A DNA stretch of 35,170 bases from Candidatus Kuenenbacteria bacterium. GTDB lineage: Bacteria; Patescibacteriota; Patescibacteriia; UBA2196; GWA2-42-15. The position numbers were made by a program, and so were the translations under genes. Location of the stretch: positions 1 through 35,170 of the forward strand of contig JAAZOM010000031.1 in assembly GCA_012797775.1 (NCBI GenBank), read 5' to 3'. Each line of letters opens with the position of its first letter. The stretch's first letter is position 1. This document shows positions 21,840 to 29,952 of this stretch, in pieces. Under the pieces are notes generated by a model. It was not told the origin of the DNA. It made no database searches and saw only the letters and a program-made list of their open reading frames with translations.

Positions 21840-23138
21840 TTATTTTTCGTCTGACACCTCTACTGCTGTCTCTACGCCTGCTTCTGGCTCTGCTGTTACC
21901 ACCTCTTTGCCTTCCTCTCCACCTTCCTCAATTATATCTATCCTCCAACCAGTCAACTTGGCTGCCAATCTCACATTTTGTCCTTCTTTGCCAATTGCCA
22001 AAGAGAGTTGATCCGGCAAAACATAAACCTTTGCCTCTCTGTTTATATGTTCTTCCTCCTCGCTTCCAGCCTCTTGCTTTTTCTCTTCCCCCTTAGACAC
22101 CTCTACCCTCAATACTTTTGCCGGCGAAAGGGCCTTAGCAATAAATTTGGCTGGGTCTTCTACCCACTCAATAATGTCTACTTTTTCTCCGCCAAGCTCA
22201 CCAATAATTGTTTGTACTCTTGTGCCTCTCTGCCCCACGCAAGACCCGATCGGATCCACGTTTTCTTCTTTGGCAACTACTGCTATTTTTGACCTCGACC
22301 CGGCTTCTCTGGCAATACTCTTTATCTGAACCGTGCCAGCTGCTATCTCCGGCACTTCCAATTTAAACAACTTGCGCAAAATTTCCGGATGGGCTCTCGA
22401 CACTATAATCCTTGGACCTCTCGGGCCCTGTTCTACATTTTTTAAATAAAATTTAAATCTCGCTCCTGGCCGATAATTTTCTGTTCTTATCCCTTCCTCG
22501 ATTGGCATGACCGCTGTCGTATTACCAAAATCAACCAATACAATCTTTCCTTCCTGTCTTTGTACTGTGCCATTCAAAAGCTCCCCAATCTTATCTTGAT
22601 ATTCTTCAAAAATAGTATTCCTTTCTGCCTCTCTCAATTTCTGAATTATCACCTGTTTGGCAGTCTGCGCTGCCATCCTGCCAAAATCGCCCGGCACTAC
22701 CAATTCTTGCACCAGTTCTTCTCCCAGCTTGACTGATTTCTTTATCTCCTTTGCCTCACTCAAGCTAACCATTGTTTTTGGGTTAAATCTCTTTGTTTCA
22801 TCCTCACCTACTTCCGTCTCCTCCAACTCGTGCTCCTCTTCTTTCTTCTCTGGTGGCTTTACCAATCCAGCAGCGATATCCTCAGCCAATTTCATCCGCT
22901 CCTCTTTCAATTTTTCATACTCGGCCTTAAGCTCATCTTCCACTACTTCCTTAATATCAAAAACCTTAAATCCGCCAGTTTCCATATCAAAATTGACTTT
23001 GATATTTTGTAATTTATTACCAAAATCTTTACGATAAGCAGCGCCCAGAGCCGACTCAATTGTCTCTACCACTGACTCAACAGGTATCTTTTTTTCTTCA
23101 CATACCTGTTTGATCGCCTGTGTTAATTCTGAAGCCAT
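21840..23138 (-). CDS. nusA: Transcription termination/antitermination factor NusA
   Basis: 432 residues: an N-terminal RNA polymerase-binding domain, an S1 domain (about 183-247, GELLNGTVQRQEGKIVLVDFG) and two KH domains. The KH region carries GSCVGQRGTRVQTIIGEL and AIGKEGQNVRLAAKLTGW. The N-terminal domain holds an acidic insertion (about 95-118, KKEEEHELEETEVGEDETK), and the C-terminus is acidic. The ATG at 23138 is chosen because the conserved N-terminus starts there; a longer frame from 23192 would run through the promoter region. The usual neighbours rimP and infB are absent; the gene stands alone with a near-consensus promoter. Confidence 0.96.
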   Translation of the reverse strand: MASELTQAIKQVCEEKKIPVESVVETIESALGAAYRKDFGNKLQNIKVNFDMETGGFKVFDIKEVVEDELKAEYEKLKEERMKLAEDIAAGLVKPPEKKEEEHELEETEVGEDETKRFNPKTMVSLSEAKEIKKSVKLGEELVQELVVPGDFGRMAAQTAKQVIIQKLREAERNTIFEEYQDKIGELLNGTVQRQEGKIVLVDFGNTTAVMPIEEGIRTENYRPGARFKFYLKNVEQGPRGPRIIVSRAHPEILRKLFKLEVPEIAAGTVQIKSIAREAGSRSKIAVVAKEENVDPIGSCVGQRGTRVQTIIGELGGEKVDIIEWVEDPAKFIAKALSPAKVLRVEVSKGEEKKQEAGSEEEEHINREAKVYVLPDQLSLAIGKEGQNVRLAAKLTGWRIDIIEEGGEEGKEVVTAEPEAGVETAVEVSDEK

Positions 23139-23159
23139 ACTATTAAAATCAATAATTAA

Positions 23160-23184
23160 AGCTAGTTTATCATCTAAACTAGCT
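23160..23184 (-). promoter_or_regulatory. 5'-terminal hairpin of the nusA mRNA
   Basis: AGCTAGTTT (23160-23168) pairs perfectly with AAACTAGCT (23176-23184). The predicted transcription start falls at about 23184, so the RNA would begin with this stem. It could also serve as a weak terminator for the upstream PBP gene. Confidence 0.5.
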
Positions 23185-23190
23185 AAAATC

Positions 23191-23219
23191 ATTATACATA
23201 ATTATTGTAAAATGGTCAA
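23191..23219 (-). promoter_or_regulatory. Promoter of nusA
   Basis: On the minus strand, -35 TTGACC (23214-23219), 17-nt spacer, perfect -10 TATAAT (23191-23196). It lies directly after the PBP stop codon. Confidence 0.75.
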
Positions 23220-23230
23220 ATAATGGTCAC

Positions 23231-26164
23231 TTATCTCACTTTTATCCTAATCCCATCTTCCCTTATAGTCCTACTGTTTGTCCCAGTTATCACAGTATAT
23301 AAATTATAGTCACCACCTGACAACTCGGTTAACAACAAACTGGCTTCTGCGCCTCTCACTTCTTTATAACCTAGCCAGACCGATTCTTCACCCTGTTTTT
23401 GACTATAAAAATCTATTTTACTAAATAAAGAATAACTATCAATTTTTACCTTTAAATTGAAAGGAAACTGCCCTACATAAAATTCTTTGCCATCAGTCGG
23501 CACAATCCAACTAACTGGCTTGGCATAACCAGCTGGCAAATTAATATAAATCTTGATATTCATCTCTCGAGAATTACCCACATCATCATAAGCTATTGCT
23601 TTCAAAAAATGTTCACCATTCTCAAATCCGATCAACTGATAATTAGCAAATCCAAAAGGATAATTTTTTTGAGTACCAATAAGCTCATTATCAATATAAT
23701 ATTCTACTCTATCCACTCCCCGCCTAGCACCAGACTCCACACTCACCTCAAAATTTGGCTCATAAAAAGTAGCCCCATCTTTGGGTGAAATTATTTCTAT
23801 GCTTGGACGGTTTTCTTCGGTGTGCACATCGTCAAGTTCTGTTGGCGGATTTTCTATGTTAATATAATTGTTTTTTTCGGCCCACAGTCTAACTCCCTCT
23901 TCAAAAGCCGCATAGGCCGGATCTTTGCTTGGCTCTATTGGTATTGGTCCGAGAATATCGCCTGGCGTCACATAATGCAAAATAGAATGTACCCCCTGGC
24001 GATATTTTCTCTCTTCAATTAAATTGGCCGGGGTCAAATCAGTTGCCAATTTACCTGTTGTCTTGTCTATCTTTACCGTCACTTCATCCGCCGCCTGACC
24101 ATTCAACATTGGCTTGTTGGGCAAGGGTTTGTTCTCTGGCTGCTCAAAATTTTCTACTGGCGTGCCCTCAAGTGCCCTCTTCATATATTCATTCCAAATT
24201 GGCGCCGCCACAATGCTCCCATCGGCTTTACCGGTCATTGCTTTATTATCATTATTGCCCACCCAGACGCCCGTTGCCAAGCTCGGTGTATAGCCCATGG
24301 TCCAACCATCATGAAAATCGTTGGTGGTCCCGGTCTTAGCCGCCACTGGCCTATCTGGTAATGTCAAATAATTTTTCTCCCCAAAAATCCACGCTCTGGA
24401 ACCATTATCAGATAAAATACTATTTATTTGTTTGGCTACTTGTGAATCCAAAACCTCTTCCCCCTTGTTTTCTTCTGGTTTAAATTCTTCGAGCACCTCA
24501 CCGCCCTTATCTTCTACTTTCAAAATATATTGTAAATCATTTTTTACTCCATTGTTGGCAAAAACAGAAAAAGCTTTTATGTGGTCTACTAGTTTCACTT
24601 CTCCACCCCCCAACACCAAAGACAGTCCAAATCTTGATCGGTCTCCCAAAGTGGTATAACCCATTTTCTCTGCCAAATCCAGCACCTTGTTTATCCCCAC
24701 CACATAAATTGTCTTAACCGCTGGTATGTTTAAAGAGCCAGCCAAGGCCTTTCTAATTGAAACTGGCCCGTGTTCCGTCCCATCATAATTATTGGGTTCA
24801 TAAATTTTTCCCGTTTCTGTAGGAAATTTTGTTTTTGTATCAAATAAAATAGTTTCCGGCGAAAACCCCTCCAAAAAAGAAGCTGCGTAAACAATCGGCT
24901 TGAAAGATGATCCCGGTTGTCTCGGTCTCATCGCCACATTTACCGCCCCATCATACTCTTCATTGAAATAATCTCTAGAGCCCACCATAGCAAAAACCTC
25001 CCCTGTTTTTGGATTTATTGAAACCAAAGATGCATTGTGAGCTCCGTTTTTCTTTTCATTCCTCTCTACCCCCGCCGCAATTGCCTCCTCAGCTATTTTC
25101 TGTTTATCAAAATCAAGTGTAGTTATTACTTTGAGACCACCCTTCTCTGCCATTTCTTCTCCATACTTTTCCGCCAAGAGCTCCTTTATATATAAAGTAA
25201 AATGAGGAGCAACAACACTCTGTGATAACCTTTTAAACTCCAACTTCTCACCTTCCGCCGCCGCTCTCTGTTCCTCGCTAATATAGCCAAGATCTCTCAT
25301 TTTCTTTAAAACAAATTTTTGCCTCGCCATCAATTCTTCAACATGTGAGCCATAGGGTGAATAATAAGTTGTTGCCTGAAGCATCGCCGCCAAAATCGCC
25401 CCTTCACCCACCGTTAAATCCTGGGCCTTTTTGCCAAAATATGTTTCTGCTCCTGCCTCTACCCCATAAGCCGTCGAGCCATAGGGTACCACATTAAAAT
25501 ACAATTCTAAAATTTCATCCTTACTAAATTTCTTTTCTAAATAATAGGAAAAAATTAATTCCTTCAGCTTACGCTTATAAGTTTTCTCCGGTGAAAGAAC
25601 GGCATTTTTTACCAACTGCTGAGTAATGGTTGAGCCCCCTCTTTGCGGGCCAATCCCAAAAATCTCATGCAAAGCCACTTTTACTAAAGCTGGAAAATCA
25701 AAACCATGATGTTCATAAAACTGATCATCCTCTATCGCTATTACTGCCCATCTCACATGCTCTGGTATTTGGTCTAATGGCACCCACACTCTCTTCTCGC
25801 TGCCTGATAAAAAATAAAGTATATGTTCACCAGTACGGTCATAAATCTTGGTCGCTGACCCCTGAGATGCAATTATCATCTCTTCTCTTGTTGGCACCTT
25901 GCCAGAATAATACATCAGCGCACCTAATACAAAAATCACCAAAGCTATTATTCCAACTCCTGCCAATTTTAATAATTTTCTAAAAAATCTAGGATAACTC
26001 TTTTCCCTCTCTCCTCGACGACGATAATACCCGCCACCCAAGGGTTTTTTTATCTCTTCTCTTCTCCCCACCGCTGCTCGCCTTTGAGCAATCATGCTAT
26101 CACTAAAACGGCCTTTGTCCTCCCAACTTCTCGGGGATTTTACCTTTAATGCCGGTATCGGCAT
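23231..26164 (-). CDS. Class A penicillin-binding protein (PBP1A family) with C-terminal Ig-like domains
   Basis: 977 residues; bifunctional peptidoglycan glycosyltransferase and DD-transpeptidase. A basic cytoplasmic N-terminus is followed by one TM helix (about 67-87). The GT51 domain has EDDQFYEHHG (145-154, catalytic E145) and RGGSTITQQ (175-183). The transpeptidase has SxxK at 419-422 (PGSSFKP), SLN at 477-479 and KTG at 610-612. After about residue 785 come one or two Ig-like beta domains (IEIISPKDGATFYEP; VEYYIDNELIG; WIVPTDGKEFYVGQ), which usually bind cell wall or extend the protein outward. It is longer than the typical 700-850. It is transcribed away from tyrS. Confidence 0.95.
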   Translation of the reverse strand: MPIPALKVKSPRSWEDKGRFSDSMIAQRRAAVGRREEIKKPLGGGYYRRRGEREKSYPRFFRKLLKLAGVGIIALVIFVLGALMYYSGKVPTREEMIIASQGSATKIYDRTGEHILYFLSGSEKRVWVPLDQIPEHVRWAVIAIEDDQFYEHHGFDFPALVKVALHEIFGIGPQRGGSTITQQLVKNAVLSPEKTYKRKLKELIFSYYLEKKFSKDEILELYFNVVPYGSTAYGVEAGAETYFGKKAQDLTVGEGAILAAMLQATTYYSPYGSHVEELMARQKFVLKKMRDLGYISEEQRAAAEGEKLEFKRLSQSVVAPHFTLYIKELLAEKYGEEMAEKGGLKVITTLDFDKQKIAEEAIAAGVERNEKKNGAHNASLVSINPKTGEVFAMVGSRDYFNEEYDGAVNVAMRPRQPGSSFKPIVYAASFLEGFSPETILFDTKTKFPTETGKIYEPNNYDGTEHGPVSIRKALAGSLNIPAVKTIYVVGINKVLDLAEKMGYTTLGDRSRFGLSLVLGGGEVKLVDHIKAFSVFANNGVKNDLQYILKVEDKGGEVLEEFKPEENKGEEVLDSQVAKQINSILSDNGSRAWIFGEKNYLTLPDRPVAAKTGTTNDFHDGWTMGYTPSLATGVWVGNNDNKAMTGKADGSIVAAPIWNEYMKRALEGTPVENFEQPENKPLPNKPMLNGQAADEVTVKIDKTTGKLATDLTPANLIEERKYRQGVHSILHYVTPGDILGPIPIEPSKDPAYAAFEEGVRLWAEKNNYINIENPPTELDDVHTEENRPSIEIISPKDGATFYEPNFEVSVESGARRGVDRVEYYIDNELIGTQKNYPFGFANYQLIGFENGEHFLKAIAYDDVGNSREMNIKIYINLPAGYAKPVSWIVPTDGKEFYVGQFPFNLKVKIDSYSLFSKIDFYSQKQGEESVWLGYKEVRGAEASLLLTELSGGDYNLYTVITGTNSRTIREDGIRIKVR

Positions 26165-26202
26165 AAATTATAATCTTTAATTTTTAAAATTTTTAATGCT
26201 TA

Positions 26203-26242
26203 TTGATATTATACCAATATTAAGCTAAAATGGTAATATCAA
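26203..26242. promoter_or_regulatory. Overlapping divergent promoters of tyrS and the PBP gene in an inverted repeat
   Basis: Plus strand: -35 TTGATA (26203-26208), 17-nt spacer, -10 TAAAAT (26226-26231). Minus strand: an extended -10, TGG then TATAAT (26208-26213). The region is bounded by TTGATATTA-TA-CCA (26203-26216) and TGGTAATATCAA (26231-26242), which are complementary apart from a 2-nt bulge. This could be an operator for joint control. Confidence 0.5.
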
Positions 26243-26258
26243 TATTTTGACTAAATTT

Positions 26259-27464
26259 ATGCAAAAAAGCAAGGATGAACAAATAAAAGAACTCTTAGAA
26301 AAAGGTATCGCCAATATCTATCCCGATCGTGAATTTCTTGAAAAAAACCTCACTAGTGGCCAAAAATTAACCATCTATCTTGGCATTGACCCGACTGGCC
26401 CAGAACTCCATATCGGTCACGCCATCCCCTTGCGCAAACTCCGTGCTTTCCAAGATTTAGGCCACCGGGTTATTCTCCTGATTGGCGACTTCACTGCTCT
26501 TTGTGGCGACCCGGACAAAAGTTATACGAGAAAAAGACTCTCCACCAAAGAAATCGCTCAAAACATAAAAAATTATCAAAAACAAATTTCCTTGATTCTA
26601 AATCTCCACGGCAAAAATCCCGCCACCTTTAAATTCAACAATGACTGGCTGGGCAAACTAAAATTTACAGATATTATTGAGATTGCCTCCAACTTTACCG
26701 TTCAGCAAATGCTCGCCCGTGATCTCTTTGATAAAAGATTAAAAGCTGGCAACCCCATCGCCTTACATGAGTTCCTTTATCCTCTGATGCAAGCCTATGA
26801 TTCTGTCGCTATGGATGTTGACGGTGAAATCGGCGGCAATGATCAAACTTTTAATATGCTCTCTGGGAGAGACCTGATGAAAGCCATGAGGGGTAAAGAA
26901 AAATTTGTTTTAACAACCAAACTCCTAGCTGACCCCACCGGCAAAAAAATGGGCAAGACTGAGGGCAATATGATTACCCTCTCTGACTCCCCCACCGACA
27001 TGTTTGGCAAAATTATGAGCTGGGGCGATGAAATGATTGCTCTCGGTTTTGAACTTTGCACCAATGCCACCCTAAAAGAAATAGAAGATATAAAAAAAAT
27101 GCTTGAAAATGACGTGAACCCGCGCGATCTCAAGGCCCAACTAGGCAAAGAAATTGTTACTCTTTATCATTCCAAACAAAAAGCCCTAGAAGCCGAGGCA
27201 GAATTTAATAAAATCTTTAAAAACAAAGAAAATCCAGACAACCTTACAGAGATAATTATAAAAAAACAACCATATAACATCATTGACCTTATAATGATTG
27301 CCAAACTAGCCTCGAGCAAGGGCGAAGCTAAAAGGCTGGTAGAACAAAACGCGGTTAAACTTGGTACTGCCATGATCAATAATTGGAAAAGTAATATTAG
27401 CCCGGAAACAAACGACATTCTAAAGGTTGGTAAAAGAAAATTTGCCAAACTTATAATTAGATAA
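26259..27464 (+). CDS. tyrS: Tyrosyl-tRNA synthetase
   Basis: 401-residue class Ic aminoacyl-tRNA synthetase that charges tRNA-Tyr. The HIGH motif is exact at 51-54 (ELHIGHAIPLRK). The tyrosine-type GGNDQ is at 192-196, and the KMSKS loop reads KMGKT at 230-234. A C-terminal S4-like RNA-binding domain follows (about 340-401, MIAKLASSKGEAKRLVEQNA). The ATG at 26259 is preferred over an in-frame TTG at 26247; with the promoter at 26203 the leader would be only about 20 nt. There is no Shine-Dalgarno sequence. It is followed by a terminator and tRNA genes. Confidence 0.96.
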   Translation: MQKSKDEQIKELLEKGIANIYPDREFLEKNLTSGQKLTIYLGIDPTGPELHIGHAIPLRKLRAFQDLGHRVILLIGDFTALCGDPDKSYTRKRLSTKEIAQNIKNYQKQISLILNLHGKNPATFKFNNDWLGKLKFTDIIEIASNFTVQQMLARDLFDKRLKAGNPIALHEFLYPLMQAYDSVAMDVDGEIGGNDQTFNMLSGRDLMKAMRGKEKFVLTTKLLADPTGKKMGKTEGNMITLSDSPTDMFGKIMSWGDEMIALGFELCTNATLKEIEDIKKMLENDVNPRDLKAQLGKEIVTLYHSKQKALEAEAEFNKIFKNKENPDNLTEIIIKKQPYNIIDLIMIAKLASSKGEAKRLVEQNAVKLGTAMINNWKSNISPETNDILKVGKRKFAKLIIR

Positions 27465-27471
27465 CAAAGGG

Positions 27472-27500
27472 TTGACTTTTTAACCATAAAATTATACTAT
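27472..27500 (+). promoter_or_regulatory. Possible promoter of the tRNA cluster
   Basis: -35 TTGACT (27472-27477), 17-nt spacer, -10 TACTAT (27495-27500); TATACT at 27493 is an alternative. It overlaps the terminator of tyrS, so transcripts would begin in that hairpin. Confidence 0.45.
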
Positions 27501-27540
27501 AAAACCATTATAATAAGCCAATATAATGGTTTTTGAGTTT
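27501..27540 (+). terminator. Terminator of tyrS
   Basis: AAAACCATTATA (27501-27512) pairs perfectly with TATAATGGTTTT (27522-27533), followed by TGAGTTTTT. Confidence 0.65.
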
Positions 27541-27544
27541 TTAT

Positions 27545-27621
27545 GCGCGCATAGCTCAGCTGGTTAGAGCGCAACACTGATAATGTTGAGGTCCCTGGTT
27601 CGATTCCAGGTGCGCGCACCA
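27545..27621 (+). tRNA. tRNA-Ile (GAU), CCA encoded
   Basis: Acceptor GCGCGCA/TGCGCGC, discriminator A, and encoded CCA (27619-27621). The anticodon loop CTGATAA between CAACA and TGTTG gives anticodon GAT. Confidence 0.96.
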
Positions 27622-27622
27622 G

Positions 27623-27694
27623 GCCGAGGTAGCTCAGCGGTAGAGCGAAGGACTGAAAATCCTTGCGTCGGCAGTTCGACTCTGCCTCTCGGCA
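27623..27694 (+). tRNA. tRNA-Phe (GAA)
   Basis: Acceptor GCCGAGG/TCTCGGC, discriminator A, CCA not encoded. The anticodon loop CTGAAAA between AAGGA and TCCTT gives anticodon GAA. It starts 1 nt after the CCA of tRNA-Ile. Confidence 0.95.
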
Positions 27695-27707
27695 TATTGC
27701 TATCATT

Positions 27708-27740
27708 AAATTGGGCGCGGGTAATGCCCGCGCCCAATTT
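27708..27740 (+). promoter_or_regulatory. Strong GC-rich hairpin between tRNA-Phe and tRNA-Pro
   Basis: AAATTGGGCGCGGG (27708-27721) pairs perfectly over 14 bp with CCCGCGCCCAATTT (27727-27740) across the loop TAATG. No U-run follows, and tRNA-Pro begins 4 nt later. It could be an RNA-processing signal or a pause/termination element. Confidence 0.55.
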
Positions 27741-27744
27741 ACAA

Positions 27745-27815
27745 CGGGCTGTCGTATACCGGTAGTACGCATGCTTTGGGAGCATGTTGACTGGGTTCAA
27801 TTCCCAGCAGCCCGA
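27745..27815 (+). tRNA. tRNA-Pro (UGG)
   Basis: Acceptor CGGGCTG/CAGCCCG, discriminator A, CCA not encoded. The anticodon loop TTTGGGA between CATGC and GCATG gives anticodon TGG. The D-arm is short. Confidence 0.92.
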
Positions 27816-27835
27816 AATGAGCTTATGAATAATTC

Positions 27836-27858
27836 AAAACCGTGTCCCCCACGGTTTT
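27836..27858 (+). terminator. Terminator of the tRNA cluster
   Basis: AAAACCGTG (27836-27844) pairs with CACGGTTTT (27850-27858) across the loop TCCCC. Confidence 0.6.
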
Positions 27859-27875
27859 AAAAAACTTTAATTCTT

Positions 27876-28337
27876 ATGAAATTTACTTTCCTTTTTGTTG
27901 ATAAAACCCATGCCAAAATCTGGCAAGCAACTGAAGCAGAATATCTTGAACGCCTTAGTCATTTTGTTAAATATGAAATCAAAATTATCCCCCCTATTAA
28001 AAACAAAACACCCCATGAGTGCATCCGGCTAGAATCAAAAAAACTGATAGAGCACTTGAATAAATCCAATAATTATATCGTTATCCTAGATAAATCTGGC
28101 AAAACCCCATCCTCTGAAGAAATGGCTGCCAAATTAGAGTTGTGGCAATCGCAATCCAAAAATATAACCTTTGTTATTGGTGGTACTTTCGGGCTTTCAA
28201 AAGAATCGGTTCAAAAGGCAAATTTTGTCTGGTCTCTCTCTAATCTGACCTTTACCCACGAAATGGTTAGGACCATAATGTTTGAACAGCTCTACCGCGC
28301 TTTTACCATCATCAAAGACCTCCCCTACCACTATTAA
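27876..28337 (+). CDS. rlmH: 23S rRNA (pseudouridine-1915 N3)-methyltransferase RlmH
   Basis: 153-residue SPOUT-class methyltransferase that modifies helix 69 of 23S rRNA on assembled ribosomes using S-adenosylmethionine. Conserved blocks are VILDKSGKTPSSEEMA (about 69-84), the knot loop FVIGGTFGLS (about 106-115), SLSNLTFTHEMVRTIMFEQL and the C-terminal YRAFTIIKDLPYHY. The length matches the family (about 155). The ATG has no Shine-Dalgarno sequence and follows the tRNA terminator by 17 nt, so the promoter is unclear. Confidence 0.96.
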   Translation: MKFTFLFVDKTHAKIWQATEAEYLERLSHFVKYEIKIIPPIKNKTPHECIRLESKKLIEHLNKSNNYIVILDKSGKTPSSEEMAAKLELWQSQSKNITFVIGGTFGLSKESVQKANFVWSLSNLTFTHEMVRTIMFEQLYRAFTIIKDLPYHY

Positions 28338-28344
28338 TACCGCC

Positions 28345-28380
28345 CTACCCCCTACCGGCCTACCTGTCTATCTTCCCCTT
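28345..28380. repeat. CCTACC-rich low-complexity spacer
   Basis: Directly after the rlmH stop codon the sequence repeats CCTACC/CCCTACC-like units several times. A similar GGTAG-rich tract follows recA on the other strand. Confidence 0.35.
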
Positions 28381-28388
28381 GCCTTTTT

Positions 28389-28417
28389 TAAACAAATATG
28401 TTAAGGTAAAATATAAA
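28389..28417 (+). promoter_or_regulatory. Weak candidate promoter of rpsF-ssb-rpsR
   Basis: TAAACA (28389-28394), 17-nt spacer, TATAAA (28412-28417). The -35 is poor; an alternative TTGCCT (28379-28384) also lies upstream. Confidence 0.35.
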
Positions 28418-28442
28418 TATTAACTGTTTATTTATTGTTTTT

Positions 28443-28913
28443 ATGAGTAAAATATCTAAAGAATACGAGCTTTTCTACTTTCTGCCCATCACTTTTTCTC
28501 CAGAGGAAGTTAATGGCACAAGAGAAAAAATAACCTCCATAATATCAAAATATAATGGTGCTATCACCAAAGAAGAGGATATGGGCAAAAAGAAACTCTC
28601 CTACGCCGTCAAGGGTGCCAGGCATGGCTACTATTTATTAACCCACTTCAATTCAGATACTGCCTCAGCCAACATGATCAGTGGAGAAATAAAACTTATT
28701 CCGGAAATTATTCGTCATCGTCTTGTTATAAAACAAAACTACAAACAACCACACACTAGCCCTATGGCCCCTGGGGTCAAAGAAGACCAAGAAGAAAAAA
28801 TTACAACAAACTCTGAGACAGAAACCAAAAAGGAGAAAGAACACGACAACGGCAAAGTAGATATCCAGGAGCTTGACCGCAAGATTGATGAATTATTATT
28901 AGAAGATATTTAA
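28443..28913 (+). CDS. rpsF: 30S ribosomal protein S6 with extended tail
   Basis: 156 residues. The first about 95 form the S6 ferredoxin-like fold that pairs with S18 on the 30S platform: YELFYFLPITFSPEEV, then GKKKLSYAVKGARHGYYLL and PEIIRHRLVIK. E. coli S6 is about 130 residues, and many are about 100. Here the tail (about 100-156) is hydrophilic and charged (EDQEEKITTNSETETKKEKE), ending in DIQELDRKIDELLLEDI, which could form a helix. First gene of the classical rpsF-ssb-rpsR operon; ssb follows after 25 nt. Confidence 0.95.
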   Translation: MSKISKEYELFYFLPITFSPEEVNGTREKITSIISKYNGAITKEEDMGKKKLSYAVKGARHGYYLLTHFNSDTASANMISGEIKLIPEIIRHRLVIKQNYKQPHTSPMAPGVKEDQEEKITTNSETETKKEKEHDNGKVDIQELDRKIDELLLEDI

Positions 28914-28938
28914 TTTATAATTAACTAACCGAAAAAAT

Positions 28939-29388
28939 ATGAACCTCAATCGTGCCACGCTGATTGGCAATCTCACCAGGGACCCAGAAGTCCGCACTAC
29001 TCCGAGTGGGGCTTCTGTTGCCTCTTTTTCTATTGCCACCAATTATATATGGACTGACCCCTCTGGCAATCGTCAAGAAAAAGCCGAATTCCACAATATC
29101 GTCGCCTGGAGAAAACTAGCTGACATCTGTGGCCAATACCTTCACAAGGGATCAAAGGTCTATATCGAAGGCCGTCTGCAAACCCGCTCTTGGGATGATC
29201 AGACTGGCAACAAGCGCTATATCACTGAGATTGTGGCTGAAAACCTGATAATGCTTGATAGCAAAGGTGCCAGCCGACCAGCTACTAGCGCCGGTGTTCC
29301 TCTACCTGACGAAACGCCGACCATCCAGATAGATGAAAGCGATATGGGAGGAAATGAGGAAATAAAAGTTGAAGAAGTACCATTTTAA
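28939..29388 (+). CDS. ssb: Single-stranded DNA-binding protein
   Basis: 149 residues with an N-terminal OB fold (about 1-108): [20 protein letters not shown], then [19 protein letters not shown] and [19 protein letters not shown]. The C-terminal tail ends in EEVPF, a variant of the DDIPF-type acidic tip that docks repair and replication partners. It lies between rpsF and rpsR, its usual place, and acts in replication and with RecA, encoded about 2 kb away. Confidence 0.97.
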   Translation: MNLNRATLIGNLTRDPEVRTTPSGASVASFSIATNYIWTDPSGNRQEKAEFHNIVAWRKLADICGQYLHKGSKVYIEGRLQTRSWDDQTGNKRYITEIVAENLIMLDSKGASRPATSAGVPLPDETPTIQIDESDMGGNEEIKVEEVPF

Positions 29389-29394
29389 TTACTT

Positions 29395-29631
29395 ATGATA
29401 AATACTAAAAACACCACAAAAAATAATCCTGATAAACACTGTTTTTTCTGTGTTAATCAGATTGATAATATCAACTATAAAGACGTCACTACCCTACAAA
29501 GGTTTATGTCTCACTATTGTCGTATCGTCCCCGGCCGTCGCACTGGCCTCTGCGCCAAGCACCAGCGCAAAGTTTCTACTGCTATCAAGCGCGGTCGCGA
29601 AATGGGCCTCCTACCATTTGTCCGGAAATAA
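29395..29631 (+). CDS. rpsR: 30S ribosomal protein S18 with zinc-ribbon-like cysteines
   Basis: 78 residues; S18 binds S6 and 16S rRNA. The core reads DVTTLQRFMSHYCRIVPGRR, then TGLCAKHQRKVSTAIKRGRE and LLPFV. Cysteines C16 and C19 (HCFFC) and C53 with H56 (CAKH) form a probable CxxC/CxxH zinc site, seen in the C+ form of S18. The ATG lies 6 nt after ssb. A strong terminator follows. Confidence 0.96.
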   Translation: MINTKNTTKNNPDKHCFFCVNQIDNINYKDVTTLQRFMSHYCRIVPGRRTGLCAKHQRKVSTAIKRGREMGLLPFVRK

Positions 29632-29641
29632 TCTTTATCTA

Positions 29642-29673
29642 AAAATCACCCCGACTATAGTCGGGGTGATTTT
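29642..29673. terminator. Bidirectional terminator after rpsR
   Basis: AAAATCACCCCGACTA (29642-29657) and TAGTCGGGGTGATTTT (29658-29673) form a perfect 32-bp palindrome. U-rich ends occur on both strands, so it can also serve the convergent minus-strand gene at 29709. Confidence 0.85.
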
Positions 29674-29708
29674 ATAATTAAATCAGTCTCAAAATAATTA
29701 CCGCAACT

Positions 29709-29918
29709 CTATGCTTCAAAATATTGACTCAAATTTCCAACATCAATACCGGCTTTTTTGAGCTTTTCTGTCGCGCTTTCTATTAATTCCTCCTGATTTG
29801 GTAATGCGTGTTCACTCTTTCCAGGCCAGCTAAAATGGGCATATTTCATTGCTTTTTGCTCATCCTCAGTAAGGCTGCCCCATGCAGTTTGAAACATGTT
29901 GCTTGTTTCTCTTTCCAT
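29709..29918 (-). CDS. Small hypothetical protein, 69 residues
   Basis: Not recognised. It is hydrophilic and predicted helical, with AWGSLTEDEQKAMKYAHFSW and EELIESATEKLKKAGIDVG. There is no signal or membrane segment. An alternative start is the ATG at codon 8. No Shine-Dalgarno sequence or promoter is evident. It follows recA after 79 nt and ends just before a bidirectional terminator, so it is probably the last gene of the ftsK-rodZ-recA transcript. Confidence 0.65.
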   Translation of the reverse strand: MERETSNMFQTAWGSLTEDEQKAMKYAHFSWPGKSEHALPNQEELIESATEKLKKAGIDVGNLSQYFEA

Positions 29919-29952
29919 AAAATTAACTTCAATTATTAAATTATTAAATTAT

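Noticed and set aside
27501-27540. T-box riboswitch around tyrS
   Set aside because: The tyrS leader is only about 20 nt from its promoter, with no specifier loop or T-box sequence. The hairpin lies after, not before, the gene.
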